Shown piece after piece: positions 26,012 through 35,877 of a stretch of 64,000 nt of DNA. The notes below the pieces were generated by a model. The model was not told the origin of the DNA. It ran no database searches and saw only the letters and a program-made list of their open reading frames with translations. Position numbers and translations under genes: made by a program. The stretch's first letter is position 1. Every line of letters begins with the position of its first letter. Origin of the DNA: Paraliobacillus sp044383835 (GTDB lineage Bacteria; Bacillota; Bacilli; Bacillales; Amphibacillaceae); NCBI RefSeq assembly GCF_044383835.1, contig NZ_JBISEP010000006.1:1-64000 (forward strand). Direction: 5' to 3'.

Positions 26012-27653
26012 ATTGATTCTCCTGTTCTATTTGCGGTAAATGATTTGTTATAATCGCAGATAAATTATCTAGTTTAATTTTTGCTTCACCTTCAGATTGT
26101 GATTGAAGAAATATTTGTTCTAGTTCTTTATCTATATTGGTTAGTTCAAGATCTGCTAAAATTGCATCTAAGTTCCCTATTATCCGTTCAAATAGACCGA
26201 TTTTATCGTATAGTAACTGTAAAACGTGAGATTCAATGGTATTTCTTAAAGCAAAATTATATATATGGACATCTTTCTTTTGTCCATAGCGATGAATTCG
26301 ACCGATTCGTTGCTCTAAACGCATCGGGTTCCAAGGTAGATCATAATTAATCATATAATTACAAAACTGAAGGTTTATTCCTTCCCCACCAGCTTCTGTT
26401 GCTATTAAAACTTGTGCTTTATGCTCAAAGAGTTGTTTCATCCAATCTTTTTTTCCGCGTTTAAATCCTCCTCGAAAAGGAACAGATGTAATGCCATGCT
26501 GTTGAAGAACCCATTGTAAATATACTTGAGTTGCGCGATATTCTGTGAATATAATACATTTATCATTAATGGATTGCACTAATTCAACCACTTTATTCGC
26601 TTTTGCGTGTTGAGGAAGCATTTCAATCTTTTCCAATAATGCAGTATATTCTTGATAACCTTTGCTGTCTTGACTTGTATTCTTTTTAATGGATAAATAG
26701 CAAGCTTCACGAGATGAGCATAACTCACGTAAATAGGTAATCTTGGCAAAAGAAGCTTTTTCAGAAGTAAGTTCTTTTAATGTTTCATAGGTTTCCATTT
26801 CTTCCTTTGTGAAATCAATCCAAATTGTTTCAACATGACGCTTTGTCCATTCTAATCCAGTATCTGTTCTGCGATTACGTACCATTACCTGCTTGATAAG
26901 CTGCTTTAAATGAATATCGCTTTCAAGTGCTTTGTTGTTCTTCCCAAATTTCTCTGAGAAGGTTTTGAAATCTCCTAAATAACCTGGCTTTAATATAGAA
27001 ACTAAATTAAAAATATCACTTAATTTATTTTGAATAGGTGTAGCTGTCAACAACAAACAGTATTTTTTCTTTATTGCTCGAATAAATTGATGACTCTTAG
27101 TTTGATGATTTTTCAATTTATGTGCTTCATCGACTAAAACAAAATCATACTGTTGTTCTAGAATCGTGCTATTATGTGGTTCACGTTTCGCTAAATCAAT
27201 GGAAGTAATCATAATATTGTTTTGATCCCACACGGGGCGTTTCCTTGATGTCACGACCGGAATATAAAACTTTTGTGTTAATTCTGTTGCCCATTGATTG
27301 ACTAAGGAAGCAGGAACTAAAATTAACGCTTTCTTAACTAATCCACGTATCATGTATTCCTTTAATAATAAGCCAGCTTCAATTGTTTTTCCTAAGCCAA
27401 CCTCATCTGCTAAAATTGCACGCCCATTCATTTGTTCAATAACCTGTTTCACACAATCTAATTGATGCGTTAAAAATGTCATGTGAGGTAATAAATCAGG
27501 TGTTATTAGTTTATTAGTATGCTTAATTTGATTTGTTTCTGCCGCTTGATAAGATAATAAAAAAAGCTCCCAACTTGAAAGAGATTGTTCTTTTGCTAAA
27601 TTATTTTCAAATGTTTTTAAAAACATTTGATCCTGCTGTAATTGGATATTCAT
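25989..27653 (-). CDS. yqhH: SNF2/RapA-type DEAD-like helicase YqhH
   Basis: 554 residues with both RecA-like domains of the SNF2 family: motif I DEVGLGKTIEAG, motif II VDEAHKLKN, motif III LTATPIQN, motif V around ATEAGGEGINLQ and motif VI EQRIGRIHRYGQ. Probably an ATP-driven remodeller of nucleic acid-protein complexes. The exact substrate is unknown. Paired with yqhG, divergent from the glycine cleavage operon. Confidence 0.92.
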   Translation of the reverse strand: MNIQLQQDQMFLKTFENNLAKEQSLSSWELFLLSYQAAETNQIKHTNKLITPDLLPHMTFLTHQLDCVKQVIEQMNGRAILADEVGLGKTIEAGLLLKEYMIRGLVKKALILVPASLVNQWATELTQKFYIPVVTSRKRPVWDQNNIMITSIDLAKREPHNSTILEQQYDFVLVDEAHKLKNHQTKSHQFIRAIKKKYCLLLTATPIQNKLSDIFNLVSILKPGYLGDFKTFSEKFGKNNKALESDIHLKQLIKQVMVRNRRTDTGLEWTKRHVETIWIDFTKEEMETYETLKELTSEKASFAKITYLRELCSSREACYLSIKKNTSQDSKGYQEYTALLEKIEMLPQHAKANKVVELVQSINDKCIIFTEYRATQVYLQWVLQQHGITSVPFRGGFKRGKKDWMKQLFEHKAQVLIATEAGGEGINLQFCNYMINYDLPWNPMRLEQRIGRIHRYGQKKDVHIYNFALRNTIESHVLQLLYDKIGLFERIIGNLDAILADLELTNIDKELEQIFLQSQSEGEAKIKLDNLSAIITNHLPQIEQENQYGNQESS

Positions 27654-27819
27654 TCAGTCAACTCCCGAACTTTATGTTCTGATTTTAAAAAAGTTCATCT
27701 GTATTTTTCGATATATATGTTATAATATTCTGTATAATATAGATAATTTTACACTGTATAGATTAGTCGTTATTAGATAGTGTTCCCAATTCAACAAAAT
27801 TTACAAGCGGATGATGATA

Positions 27820-27990
27820 AAAGGAGAGAGCACATTAGTGTGCCGCCGAAGGAGCAAGCAATATATTGCGAATCTCTCAGGCAAACAGACTTTTATTTGA
27901 CGCAACTCTGGAGAATGTTTATAGCAACTATAAACTACCCAAGAAGCATGCCTGCTAGATACAGGGGCGAAACTTTCTGGTAAAAGGACA
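27820..27990 (+). promoter_or_regulatory. Tandem glycine riboswitch
   Basis: Two consecutive glycine aptamers precede gcvT. Aptamer 1 runs from GGAGAGAGC through GCCGCCGAAGGAGCAA to AATCTCTCAGGCAAA (27871-27885). Aptamer 2 runs from CTCTGGAGAATG (27906) through CCCAAGAAGCA to GCGAAACTTTCTGG (27967-27980). A terminator hairpin follows. By family precedent glycine binding prevents termination and turns on glycine cleavage. Confidence 0.95.
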
Positions 27991-28030
27991 GAGAAATCAT
28001 TTGGATCAGATGATTTCTCTGTCCTTTTTA
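27982..28030 (+). terminator. Riboswitch expression-platform terminator
   Basis: A long perfect stem (AAAGGACAGAGAAATCAT with its complement) is followed by five T. It forms the OFF state of the glycine riboswitch. Confidence 0.93.
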
Positions 28031-28122
28031 GTAAATAGCTATGTATGGTTATGAACAGAAAGGGGATAGATTCTAATATAAAGGGAAACTACAAAAAAAT
28101 AATTTGGGAGGGGCGTGATAGT

Positions 28123-29226
28123 ATGAAAGAATTAAAACAAACACCGTTATATCCGTTGTATCAAAAATATCAAGCAAAAGTCATTGATTTTGGTGGTTGG
28201 GCATTGCCAGTTCAATTTGACGGTATTAAAAAGGAACATGATGTGACTCGAAATGCTGTTGGATTGTTCGATGTATCTCACATGGGAGAAATTATTGTCT
28301 CAGGTGAGGGAAGCCTTGCGTTTTTGCAACAAATGTGTACCAATGATTTATCTCTGATTAAGCCAAACAAAGCGCAGTATACGTTTATGTGTTACCCAAA
28401 CGGGGGCACGGTAGATGACTTAATTGTTTACCAATTAGAAGAACAGAAATATTTATTAGTCGTAAATGCTGCCAATCATGAAAAAGATCTAAATTGGTTA
28501 TTAGAGCACAAGTCTGATGATTTAGAAATCATTGATAAGTCTCAGGATTATGTCCAACTGGCTATTCAAGGACCTAGAGCAGAGAAAGTACTGCAGAAAA
28601 TAACGGAAGAAGATTTGTCTACTATTCGTTTCTTTTCATTTAAGCAAGATGTTGCTTTTGAAGGTATTGAAGATCAAGCGTTAGTCGCTAGAACTGGTTA
28701 TACCGGTGAAGATGGGTTTGAAATTTATATTCCGACAACGAGTGGAACATCTTTATGGGAAAGGCTATTAGCTATAGGGGAAGAAGATGGCATTTTTCCA
28801 ATCGGTTTAGGCGCAAGAGATACATTACGCTTTGAAGCCTGTTTTCCGTTATATGGGAATGAATTATCTGAAGCAATTACTCCGATTGAAGCGGGGTTAG
28901 GCTTTGCTGTAAAAACAAATAAATCAAGTGACTTTATTGGGAAGGAAGTATTACACAAGCAAAAAGAACAAGGTGTAGGCCGTACCTTAGTTGGTATTGA
29001 AATGATTGATAAAGGAATTCCACGCCATGAGTATCCCGTTTATGATAATGATACATGTATTGGTTTTGTTACAAGTGGAACGAATGCACCGACACTTGGT
29101 AAAAATCTCGGATTGGCATTGATTGATAAAGACTTTTCAGAAGAGGGAACTGTAGTAACTGTAAAAATAAGAAATAAATATTTGCGAGCGCAAGTAATAA
29201 AAAAACCTTTTTATAAAAGAGGTTAG
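28123..29226 (+). CDS. gcvT: Glycine cleavage system T protein (aminomethyltransferase)
   Basis: Transfers the methylene group from aminomethyl-lipoyl-H protein to THF, releasing ammonia. 367 residues, with family motifs near GGWALPVQFDGI, FDVSHMGE, the folate-binding ARTGYTGEDGFE and GLGARDTLRFEA. The start MKELKQ is set by TGGGAGGGG ten bases upstream. A longer in-frame start would lie in the leader. First gene of gcvT-PA-PB. Confidence 0.95.
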   Translation: MKELKQTPLYPLYQKYQAKVIDFGGWALPVQFDGIKKEHDVTRNAVGLFDVSHMGEIIVSGEGSLAFLQQMCTNDLSLIKPNKAQYTFMCYPNGGTVDDLIVYQLEEQKYLLVVNAANHEKDLNWLLEHKSDDLEIIDKSQDYVQLAIQGPRAEKVLQKITEEDLSTIRFFSFKQDVAFEGIEDQALVARTGYTGEDGFEIYIPTTSGTSLWERLLAIGEEDGIFPIGLGARDTLRFEACFPLYGNELSEAITPIEAGLGFAVKTNKSSDFIGKEVLHKQKEQGVGRTLVGIEMIDKGIPRHEYPVYDNDTCIGFVTSGTNAPTLGKNLGLALIDKDFSEEGTVVTVKIRNKYLRAQVIKKPFYKRG

Positions 29227-29243
29227 GAGAAGGGGAGATGGGG

Positions 29244-30596
29244 ATGAACTTTCGTTATTTACCAATGACAAAACAAGATGAGGACGACATGTTACAAACT
29301 ATAGGAGTAACGGGCATAGAGGATTTATTCTCTGACATTCCAAAAGAAATTAGATTAACAAGAGAATTAAATCTTACTCCACCTTATAGTGAGACGAAAT
29401 TATTGAAAGAAATAACACAATTAGCAAACAAAAATGTAACAAGCAAATCACATACCTCTTTTTTAGGTGCAGGTGTATATGATCACTACATTCCATCTGT
29501 TGTAGATCATATTATTTCAAGGTCAGAATTTTTCACAGCCTACACCCCATATCAACCAGAAATATCTCAAGGGGAATTACAAGCGATTTTTGAATTTCAG
29601 ACAATGATTTGTGAATTAACAGCAATGGATATAGCAAATTCATCGATGTATGATGGAGCGACGGCATTGGCTGAAGCAATGACAATCAGTGCAGCGCAAA
29701 CAAAAAGAAAGAAAGTACTCGTGTCAAAAGCCATTCATCCTGAATCATTGGAAGTAATGTATACGTATGCAAAAGGTCATGATTTAGAGGTCATTGAGAT
29801 TCCAGAAAAAAACGGAATGACTGATCTTGATCAAATGACTAGCTTACTAGATGAAACAGTATCAAGTGTTATCGTACAATATCCTAATTTTTACGGACAA
29901 ATCGAACCATTGGCTGAAGTTAATGGAATGATAAAAGATACAAAAACAATGTTCGTTGTGTCAAGTAATCCATTGTCATTAGGTATGCTTACACCTCCTG
30001 GTGATTTAGGTGCGGATTTTGTGGTAGGCGATACCCAAGTATTTGGTATCCCAGCTCAATATGGTGGACCACATTGTGGTTACTTTGCAACGAAGAAAAA
30101 ATGGATGCGAAAAGTGCCAGGTAGACTAGTTGGTGAGACAGTTGATGAAGAGGGAAAACGTGGCTTTGTTCTAACGCTTCAAGCAAGAGAACAACACATT
30201 AGACGAGAGAAAGCAACATCAAATATTTGTTCCAATCAGGCATTGAATGCATTAGCGTCTTCCGTAGCTATGAGTGCATTAGGGAAAAAGGGATTAAAAG
30301 AAATGGCCTATCAAAATATGCAAAAAGCTCAATTTGCAAAACGTGCTTTTCAAAAAAGACACATCCCTATTCTTTTTGAAGGACCAATATTTAACGAATT
30401 TGTTATTCAGTTAAATGATTCAGTTTCTAACATAAACAAACGACTACTTGAAAAAGGCATGTTAGGTGGATTTGACTTAGGGAAAATAGATGCAAAATAT
30501 GAAAAATGTATGTTAGTTGCAGTTACCGAAATGAGAACAAAAGAAGAAATCGATAGCTTTGTCAAGGAAGTAGGTGAAGCAAATGACAATCAATAA
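29244..30596 (+). CDS. gcvPA: Glycine dehydrogenase (decarboxylating) subunit 1
   Basis: N-terminal half of the split P protein, 450 residues. It forms a heterodimer with GcvPB and decarboxylates glycine. The fold is PLP type, but the PLP lysine is on the other subunit. The start MNFRYLPMT matches the Bacillus homologue and is preceded by a purine-rich GGGGAGATGGGG. An ATG two codons upstream is less likely. It overlaps gcvPB by 14 bases. Confidence 0.95.
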   Translation: MNFRYLPMTKQDEDDMLQTIGVTGIEDLFSDIPKEIRLTRELNLTPPYSETKLLKEITQLANKNVTSKSHTSFLGAGVYDHYIPSVVDHIISRSEFFTAYTPYQPEISQGELQAIFEFQTMICELTAMDIANSSMYDGATALAEAMTISAAQTKRKKVLVSKAIHPESLEVMYTYAKGHDLEVIEIPEKNGMTDLDQMTSLLDETVSSVIVQYPNFYGQIEPLAEVNGMIKDTKTMFVVSSNPLSLGMLTPPGDLGADFVVGDTQVFGIPAQYGGPHCGYFATKKKWMRKVPGRLVGETVDEEGKRGFVLTLQAREQHIRREKATSNICSNQALNALASSVAMSALGKKGLKEMAYQNMQKAQFAKRAFQKRHIPILFEGPIFNEFVIQLNDSVSNINKRLLEKGMLGGFDLGKIDAKYEKCMLVAVTEMRTKEEIDSFVKEVGEANDNQ

Positions 30597-32046
30597 TCAT
30601 CCTTTACTATTCGAATTAAGCAAACAAGGTCGAGTTAGCTATTCTTTGCCTGAATTAGATGTGGAAGAGACAGATTTAGAATCAATTGTAGATTCATCTT
30701 ACTTAAGAAAAGAACCACCTAGGCTACCAGAAATCAGTGAATTGCAGTTGATTCGACATTATACGAATCTTTCTAAACAAAATTATGGTGTTGATTCTGG
30801 TTTTTATCCATTAGGCTCTTGTACAATGAAATACAATCCTAAGTTAAACGAGGATGTAGCGAGGTTAGAAGGATTAAGCTATATTCATCCTTATCAACCA
30901 TCTGAAACCGTTCAAGGAGCACTAGCAATTATGTATGACTTACAGACTGCGTTAGAAGAAATTACTGGAATGCATCGATTCACACTTCAAACGGCAGCTG
31001 GTGCCCATGGGGAATGGGCTGGTTTAATGATGATTCGAGCTTTTCATGAGGAAAATGGTGACTATCAACGAACGAAAGTTATTATTCCTGATTCAGCGCA
31101 TGGCACAAACCCAGCTTCAGCAGCAGTTGCAGGATTCGATCCAGTCACAGTACAAACAAATGAGCAAGGGTTAGTAGATTTAGATGACTTACGACGGGTT
31201 GTAGGTAATGATACAGCAGCACTAATGCTTACTAATCCAAATACGCTAGGCTTGTTTGAAAAAGAAATTACTGAGATTGCAAAGGTTGTACATGAGTCAG
31301 GCGGTAAACTTTATTATGATGGTGCCAATCTAAATGCGATCATGGGCTACACAAGACCTGGTGATATGGGGTTTGATGTTGTGCATTTGAACTTGCATAA
31401 AACATTTACTGGACCGCATGGTGGAGGTGGACCAGGCTCCGGACCGGTTGGGGTATCAGAAGAAATGGAAAAGTTCTTACCTAAGCCGATCATTATGAAG
31501 CGAGAAGATTTGTATGTTTTTGAGCATGAGCGCCCAGATTCAATCGGAAGAGTTAAATCTTATTTTGGGAACTTCGGTATAAATGTTCGTGCTTATACGT
31601 ATATTCGTTCTATGGGAGCCGAAGGATTGAAAAAAGCAAGCACGTATGCAGTGTTAAATGCGAATTACCTTATGAGGAGATTAGAATCTACTTTTGATCT
31701 ACCATTTACACAACATTGTAAGCATGAATTTGTTTTATCAGGCAAAAAACAAAAGAAATTAGGGGTTCGTACGTTAGATATTGCTAAGCGCTTATTAGAT
31801 TATGGTTATCATCCACCAACCATCTATTTCCCGTTAAATGTAGCTGAAGCAATGATGATTGAGCCCACAGAAACAGAAACTAAAGAAACGCTAGATGCTT
31901 TTGTTGAGGCGTTATTAGCTATTAATCAAGAAGCGAGTACCCAGCCAGAGTTAGTGCAAGAAGCGCCACATACGACAGTGGTAAAACGAATGGATGAGAC
32001 ATTAGCAGCGAGAAAACCAATTGTAAAATATGCATTCGATAATTAA
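30583..32046 (+). CDS. gcvPB: Glycine dehydrogenase (decarboxylating) subunit 2
   Basis: C-terminal, PLP-carrying half of the P protein, 487 residues. The PLP lysine is in NLHKTFTGPHGGGGPGSG (about residue 272). The start at MTINNHP lies inside gcvPA, indicating tight coupling for 1:1 subunit synthesis. Confidence 0.95.
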   Translation: MTINNHPLLFELSKQGRVSYSLPELDVEETDLESIVDSSYLRKEPPRLPEISELQLIRHYTNLSKQNYGVDSGFYPLGSCTMKYNPKLNEDVARLEGLSYIHPYQPSETVQGALAIMYDLQTALEEITGMHRFTLQTAAGAHGEWAGLMMIRAFHEENGDYQRTKVIIPDSAHGTNPASAAVAGFDPVTVQTNEQGLVDLDDLRRVVGNDTAALMLTNPNTLGLFEKEITEIAKVVHESGGKLYYDGANLNAIMGYTRPGDMGFDVVHLNLHKTFTGPHGGGGPGSGPVGVSEEMEKFLPKPIIMKREDLYVFEHERPDSIGRVKSYFGNFGINVRAYTYIRSMGAEGLKKASTYAVLNANYLMRRLESTFDLPFTQHCKHEFVLSGKKQKKLGVRTLDIAKRLLDYGYHPPTIYFPLNVAEAMMIEPTETETKETLDAFVEALLAINQEASTQPELVQEAPHTTVVKRMDETLAARKPIVKYAFDN

Positions 32047-32054
32047 ATAATAAA

Positions 32055-32091
32055 TGAAACAGGTGTTTCTAGTGAAGAAACACCTGTTTCA
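32055..32091. terminator. Strong hairpin between gcvPB and convergent yqhL
   Basis: A 15-base perfect stem (GAAACAGGTGTTTCT and its complement) encloses a five-base loop. T-rich sequence follows weakly on both sides. It probably ends both transcripts. Confidence 0.8.
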
Positions 32092-32093
32092 CA

Positions 32094-32489
32094 TTAATAA
32101 TTAGCTTTTTTTGTTTTTTTAATTTTACCTGTCCATTTTTTGTAGCCACCTTGTAAATCAAACAAATCATTGTATCCTTTTTTGTTTAATATCATCGCAG
32201 CTCGAGCAGATCTTGAGCCACTTTGACAATATAAATAGATGGGTTGATCTTTTCTTAATTCTTTCATGCGTTGTTTTAATTGTGTTAATGGAATATTTCG
32301 AGCGCCTAAAATATGACCGCCATCGAACTCTTTAGGTTCACGAACATCAATTAATTGAGCTTTTCGATATCCTTGACGAAATTCTTCTTCTGAAAGTGTT
32401 TTTAAGATCCGTCTTTGCTTTAAATACCTGTACACCGTAAACAAGATAAACGCAACTAAGAGACCTATTATTATATACCAATCCTTCAT
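32094..32489 (-). CDS. yqhL: Membrane-anchored rhodanese-like protein YqhL
   Basis: 131 residues: one N-terminal membrane segment (about residues 3-20), then a rhodanese domain with the active-site cysteine loop YCQSGSRSARAA. Potential sulfurtransferase at the membrane. The true substrate is unknown. Located between gcvPB and mntR, as in Bacillus. Confidence 0.9.
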   Translation of the reverse strand: MKDWYIIIGLLVAFILFTVYRYLKQRRILKTLSEEEFRQGYRKAQLIDVREPKEFDGGHILGARNIPLTQLKQRMKELRKDQPIYLYCQSGSRSARAAMILNKKGYNDLFDLQGGYKKWTGKIKKTKKANY

Positions 32490-32866
32490 AACTACTTCCC
32501 CTTTTTTAATAAAACTATATATATTATATGATGATTATAACATTTTTTAAATGAATTTCACTATATATAACAAAATTATGATTGTATTCTTGTATATTAT
32601 CGACTCTATCCTTAAATTTATGTCTAATAATATGATTACTTCGAGTAAATGTAAATGATAACACGTAACTAGATGAATGGTATGAACTACATAATAGATA
32701 ATAAATAGTCATATTCCTTCCATCATACGAAGCGTATTTACCTAGTGTGATCGATGTCATCATTTATGTTAAAAACACGAACTGATTTTAAATCGCTTGT
32801 GCCACAAGAGAAACTGTTGTATCCTTTTTATTAGGAGCATTGATGATTAAGAATTGGAGGATTACT
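32490..32866. other. Intergenic region between divergent yqhL and mntR
   Basis: About 375 bases, very AT-rich. It holds the GGGGAAG ribosome binding site of yqhL and the GGAGG site of mntR. A small palindrome CTTGTG-C-CACAAG lies near 32797-32809. I see no convincing gene, riboswitch or MntR box. The one long minus-strand frame here has no ribosome binding site. Confidence 0.6.
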
Positions 32867-33289
32867 ATGCCAACACCAAGTATGGAAGATTATATAGAAC
32901 AAATTTATATGTTAATTGAATCAAAAGGATATGCTAGAGTGTCTGATATTGCAGAAGCACTTGACGTTCATCCATCCTCCGTTACAAAAATGGTTCAAAA
33001 GCTTGATAAAGATGAATATTTAAATTATGAGAAATATAGAGGATTGATTTTAACTTCTCAAGGAAAAAAAATTGGTAAACGTTTAGTTTATCGTCATGAA
33101 TTACTTGAACAATTTTTAGAGTTAATAGGGGTTGAGCAAGAAAATATTTATCAAGATGTTGAGGGGATTGAACATCATTTAAGTTGGAATTCAATTGATC
33201 GAATAGGGGATCTTGTTCAATATTTAGATAGTAATCCAAAAGCGATCGAAGCACTTAAACAACTACATAAAGAAGCAGAAGAATCATAG
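32867..33289 (+). CDS. mntR: Manganese-responsive transcriptional regulator MntR
   Basis: DtxR-family repressor of manganese uptake. 140 residues with an N-terminal winged helix (about 22-60) and a dimerisation domain. The metal ligands known from B. subtilis MntR are all at the same numbers from this start: D8, E11, H77, E99, E102 and H103. GGAGG precedes the chosen ATG. The start nine codons upstream would shift this numbering. Confidence 0.96.
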   Translation: MPTPSMEDYIEQIYMLIESKGYARVSDIAEALDVHPSSVTKMVQKLDKDEYLNYEKYRGLILTSQGKKIGKRLVYRHELLEQFLELIGVEQENIYQDVEGIEHHLSWNSIDRIGDLVQYLDSNPKAIEALKQLHKEAEES

Positions 33290-33313
33290 TTTAAAGATGC
33301 AAAATGTTTTTCA

Positions 33314-33346
33314 AAAAAATTACCGAGTAACTACTCGGTAATTTTT
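33314..33346 (+). terminator. Intrinsic terminator after mntR
   Basis: A perfect AAATTACCGAGTA stem with a two-base centre is followed by five T. Confidence 0.88.
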
Positions 33347-33410
33347 GTTTGAAACTTTTTAAAAGCAAAAACGTATAAGTAATATAGAACAAAATAAAGG
33401 GGACATGGAA

Positions 33411-35120
33411 ATGATTGGCGCGTTAATAACAACAGGATTATCTTTTATACTGGCATTATGTTTTATTATTATTACTTTTTTGAAACAGAAGCCAAACAAG
33501 AAAAAAGTTAAACAAATTTTTATTTCGTTTTTAATTATCTTTATTTTATTTTTGATCGGTATTTATTTCATTATGCCGAGTATTATTGTTCCTAACATGT
33601 TGATATTAAATTTATTAGTAGCAATAATAACTGTACCATTAGTTTATCTTTTATTAATGGGTGGAAACATTACGATAAAAAAACGTCATACGAGTGTTTT
33701 TATCATTACTGGACTACTCATTCTATCTATTCCTGCAATCTATGTATATGGATTGTTTAGTTTGGATAATGTACATGATTCAATCCAAACGGAAGAGAAA
33801 GAACAAGCAAAACCATTAAATAAGGATGATACACCGATAGCTGTTTCTCCAGAATCTGCTCGAAATAAAATGCAAAAATCGATGAGTGTTGTACCAAATC
33901 CTCAATTTTACGATTTAGGTAAACTTCAAGTGCAAAAAATGAATGATGATATCGTTTATGTTGCACCATTAGAGTTTACAGGACTTTGGAAATTCATTCG
34001 TGGTCAAGAAACAGAAGGCTTTTTTACGATATCAGCTACGAATGTAAATGCACAGCCAGAATTTATTTCTAGTAAAATGCAGTATACTAACTCTAGTTAT
34101 TTTCATAAAAATGTACAACGAGTCATTTACGATAAGTTTCCACATTATGTACAAAGTGGAGAAGCTCAAATAGAAGTTGATGAAGCGGGAAAGCCATGGT
34201 ATGTACAAACTTTATACCAAACGATGACAATTACAGATAAGCCGGATTTAAATGATTTAAAAGTAGCTGTGGTAGATCCAACTAGTGGAGAAGTCGCATT
34301 GTATGATACAGAAGAAGCACCAGCATTTATTGAAGGTTCAGTTAGCTCAGAAATAGCTTCATTACAAAATGAATACTATGGAAAGTATGTACATGGTTGG
34401 TTCAATAGTAAATTTGGTAAAAAAGATGTGCGCATACCGAATGAATCTGGAACAGAAAAAAGTGTAACTCCTGTATTCGATGAAAATGGTGAAATGTACT
34501 ATTTCACAGATATGACATCTCCTAAAGAAAACATTGACTCAGCGTTAGGCTATACAATGATCCACGCAAGAACTGGTGAACTTACTTATTTTAATGGTGA
34601 AATGAATAATGGAATCATGGATAGTGAAGGTGCTAAGCAAATTGTGAACAAAGAATTTCCTGAGAAAAATTGGGAAGGTTCGATGCCGATTCTATATAAT
34701 ATTGACGGGCATGCAACATGGGTAGTTAATGTACTAGACCCAAATGGTTTGTTTAAAAAATATGCCTACATTAATGCAGCTGATTCTGATTTCGTTGTGT
34801 TTGGTGAAACAGCCAATCAGGCGTTAGAAAGTTATCGGATTGCCCTTCAACAGAATCCTAGCTTTGTTCAGTCTAGTGATGGTGCAGATATAGAAAATGT
34901 TGAAGGAGCAATAACTCGGGTATTAGTTTCGACAAAGGATAATATTCAAATTGTACAATTTTTATTACAAAATGATCCTATTATCTATACAGTGAATACA
35001 ACGATTGAACCTAAGGCGATCTTCTTAACTGAAGGAGATACAGTCAATATGGAAGTGAAGGTTAGAGATGGAGCCACAGGATCAGTTGAAAGCATTGTAA
35101 TTAAAGGCTTGACCGATTAA
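33411..35120 (+). CDS. Unrecognised membrane protein with large extracellular domain
   Basis: 569 residues. Four hydrophobic segments occupy the first 125 residues (about 1-22, 34-53, 55-78 and 93-115). The remaining about 440 residues are hydrophilic and presumably outside. They contain repeated PepSY-like phrases such as VAVVDPTSGEVALYD and TMIHARTGELTYF, plus a C-terminal beta-rich end. I do not recognise a named family. The start is the third-codon ATG, eight bases after AAAGGGGA. It stands alone after the mntR terminator and is followed by its own hairpin. A role in envelope maintenance is a guess. Confidence 0.8.
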   Translation: MIGALITTGLSFILALCFIIITFLKQKPNKKKVKQIFISFLIIFILFLIGIYFIMPSIIVPNMLILNLLVAIITVPLVYLLLMGGNITIKKRHTSVFIITGLLILSIPAIYVYGLFSLDNVHDSIQTEEKEQAKPLNKDDTPIAVSPESARNKMQKSMSVVPNPQFYDLGKLQVQKMNDDIVYVAPLEFTGLWKFIRGQETEGFFTISATNVNAQPEFISSKMQYTNSSYFHKNVQRVIYDKFPHYVQSGEAQIEVDEAGKPWYVQTLYQTMTITDKPDLNDLKVAVVDPTSGEVALYDTEEAPAFIEGSVSSEIASLQNEYYGKYVHGWFNSKFGKKDVRIPNESGTEKSVTPVFDENGEMYYFTDMTSPKENIDSALGYTMIHARTGELTYFNGEMNNGIMDSEGAKQIVNKEFPEKNWEGSMPILYNIDGHATWVVNVLDPNGLFKKYAYINAADSDFVVFGETANQALESYRIALQQNPSFVQSSDGADIENVEGAITRVLVSTKDNIQIVQFLLQNDPIIYTVNTTIEPKAIFLTEGDTVNMEVKVRDGATGSVESIVIKGLTD

Positions 35121-35141
35121 ATTAATACAAAGAATAACAGT

Positions 35142-35180
35142 TATCCGTTGTGGAATCCAAGTCTGGTTCTACAACGGATT
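35142..35180 (+). terminator. Hairpin after the large membrane protein
   Basis: A perfect 13-base stem (ATCCGTTGTGGAA with its complement) has an 11-base loop. No clear T-run follows, so termination is likely but not certain. Confidence 0.65.
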
Positions 35181-35278
35181 GATGTGCATCATAAACTTAG
35201 ATAATCTAAGAAGTAACATGAATTGAGCACGTTACGTGCCAGATATTTGAATAAGGTCATGGTAAGGAGGGCAATACA

Positions 35279-35800
35279 ATGCTTGGATTACCAAGAGGTG
35301 AGGTATTTCTAGTGCCTTGGACTGAAGATTGGTTAAAGGAGTTTTTACTAGAAAAAGAGAGAATTCAACATAAAATAGAAAAATCTGTTGTGAATATTCA
35401 TCATATCGGTAGCACAGCTGTGAAAGGATTAAGTGCCAAGCCAATTATTGATATTGCTATAGAGATTAAAGCGTTTGATGATGGTGAGTTTTGCGTTAAT
35501 CCTTTAGAATGTTTAGGCTACGCTTACAAAGGAATTAACATCCTACCAGATAGACATTATTTTATTAAAGGAGAACCCAGGACACATCAAATTCATATGT
35601 ACCAAGTTGGAAATAAGTACTTATTGGAGCAATTAAATTTTATAGATTATTTACGTAGAAATGATAGTACAAGAAAGGAATATCAAAAACTAAAAATCGA
35701 ACTGTCAAAAGCAAATAAGCATGATAAATACAGATATGCAGACGCAAAAACAGATTTTGTTCAATCTGTTTTAACAAAAATATATAAATCAAAGACTTAG
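35279..35800 (+). CDS. GrpB family (UPF0157) nucleotidyltransferase-like protein
   Basis: A 173-residue member of the GrpB/UPF0157 family. It has the nucleotidyltransferase-fold signature HHIGSTAVKGLSAKPIIDIAI (GSTAV plus the downstream acidic pair DIAIE) and the typical HQIHMYQVGN motif. The target is unknown. Such genes are common in accessory regions of Bacillaceae. A GGAGGGC site lies just before the ATG. Its end adjoins IS3-type remnants. Confidence 0.88.
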   Translation: MLGLPRGEVFLVPWTEDWLKEFLLEKERIQHKIEKSVVNIHHIGSTAVKGLSAKPIIDIAIEIKAFDDGEFCVNPLECLGYAYKGINILPDRHYFIKGEPRTHQIHMYQVGNKYLLEQLNFIDYLRRNDSTRKEYQKLKIELSKANKHDKYRYADAKTDFVQSVLTKIYKSKT

Positions 35801-35877
35801 GATATTCTGCTGTCATTTAAAGAATATATAGGTGAATAGGTTGTTGGAAATGGACTTAATAGCAGCTCTGTATCTAA

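Noticed and set aside
27780..27983. 67-residue plus-strand frame before gcvT
   Set aside because: It lies entirely within the tandem glycine riboswitch, whose conserved bases explain the sequence.
32524..32763. 79-residue minus-strand frame upstream of yqhL
   Set aside because: AT-rich, no ribosome binding site, no recognisable motif. Lies in the divergent yqhL/mntR promoter region.
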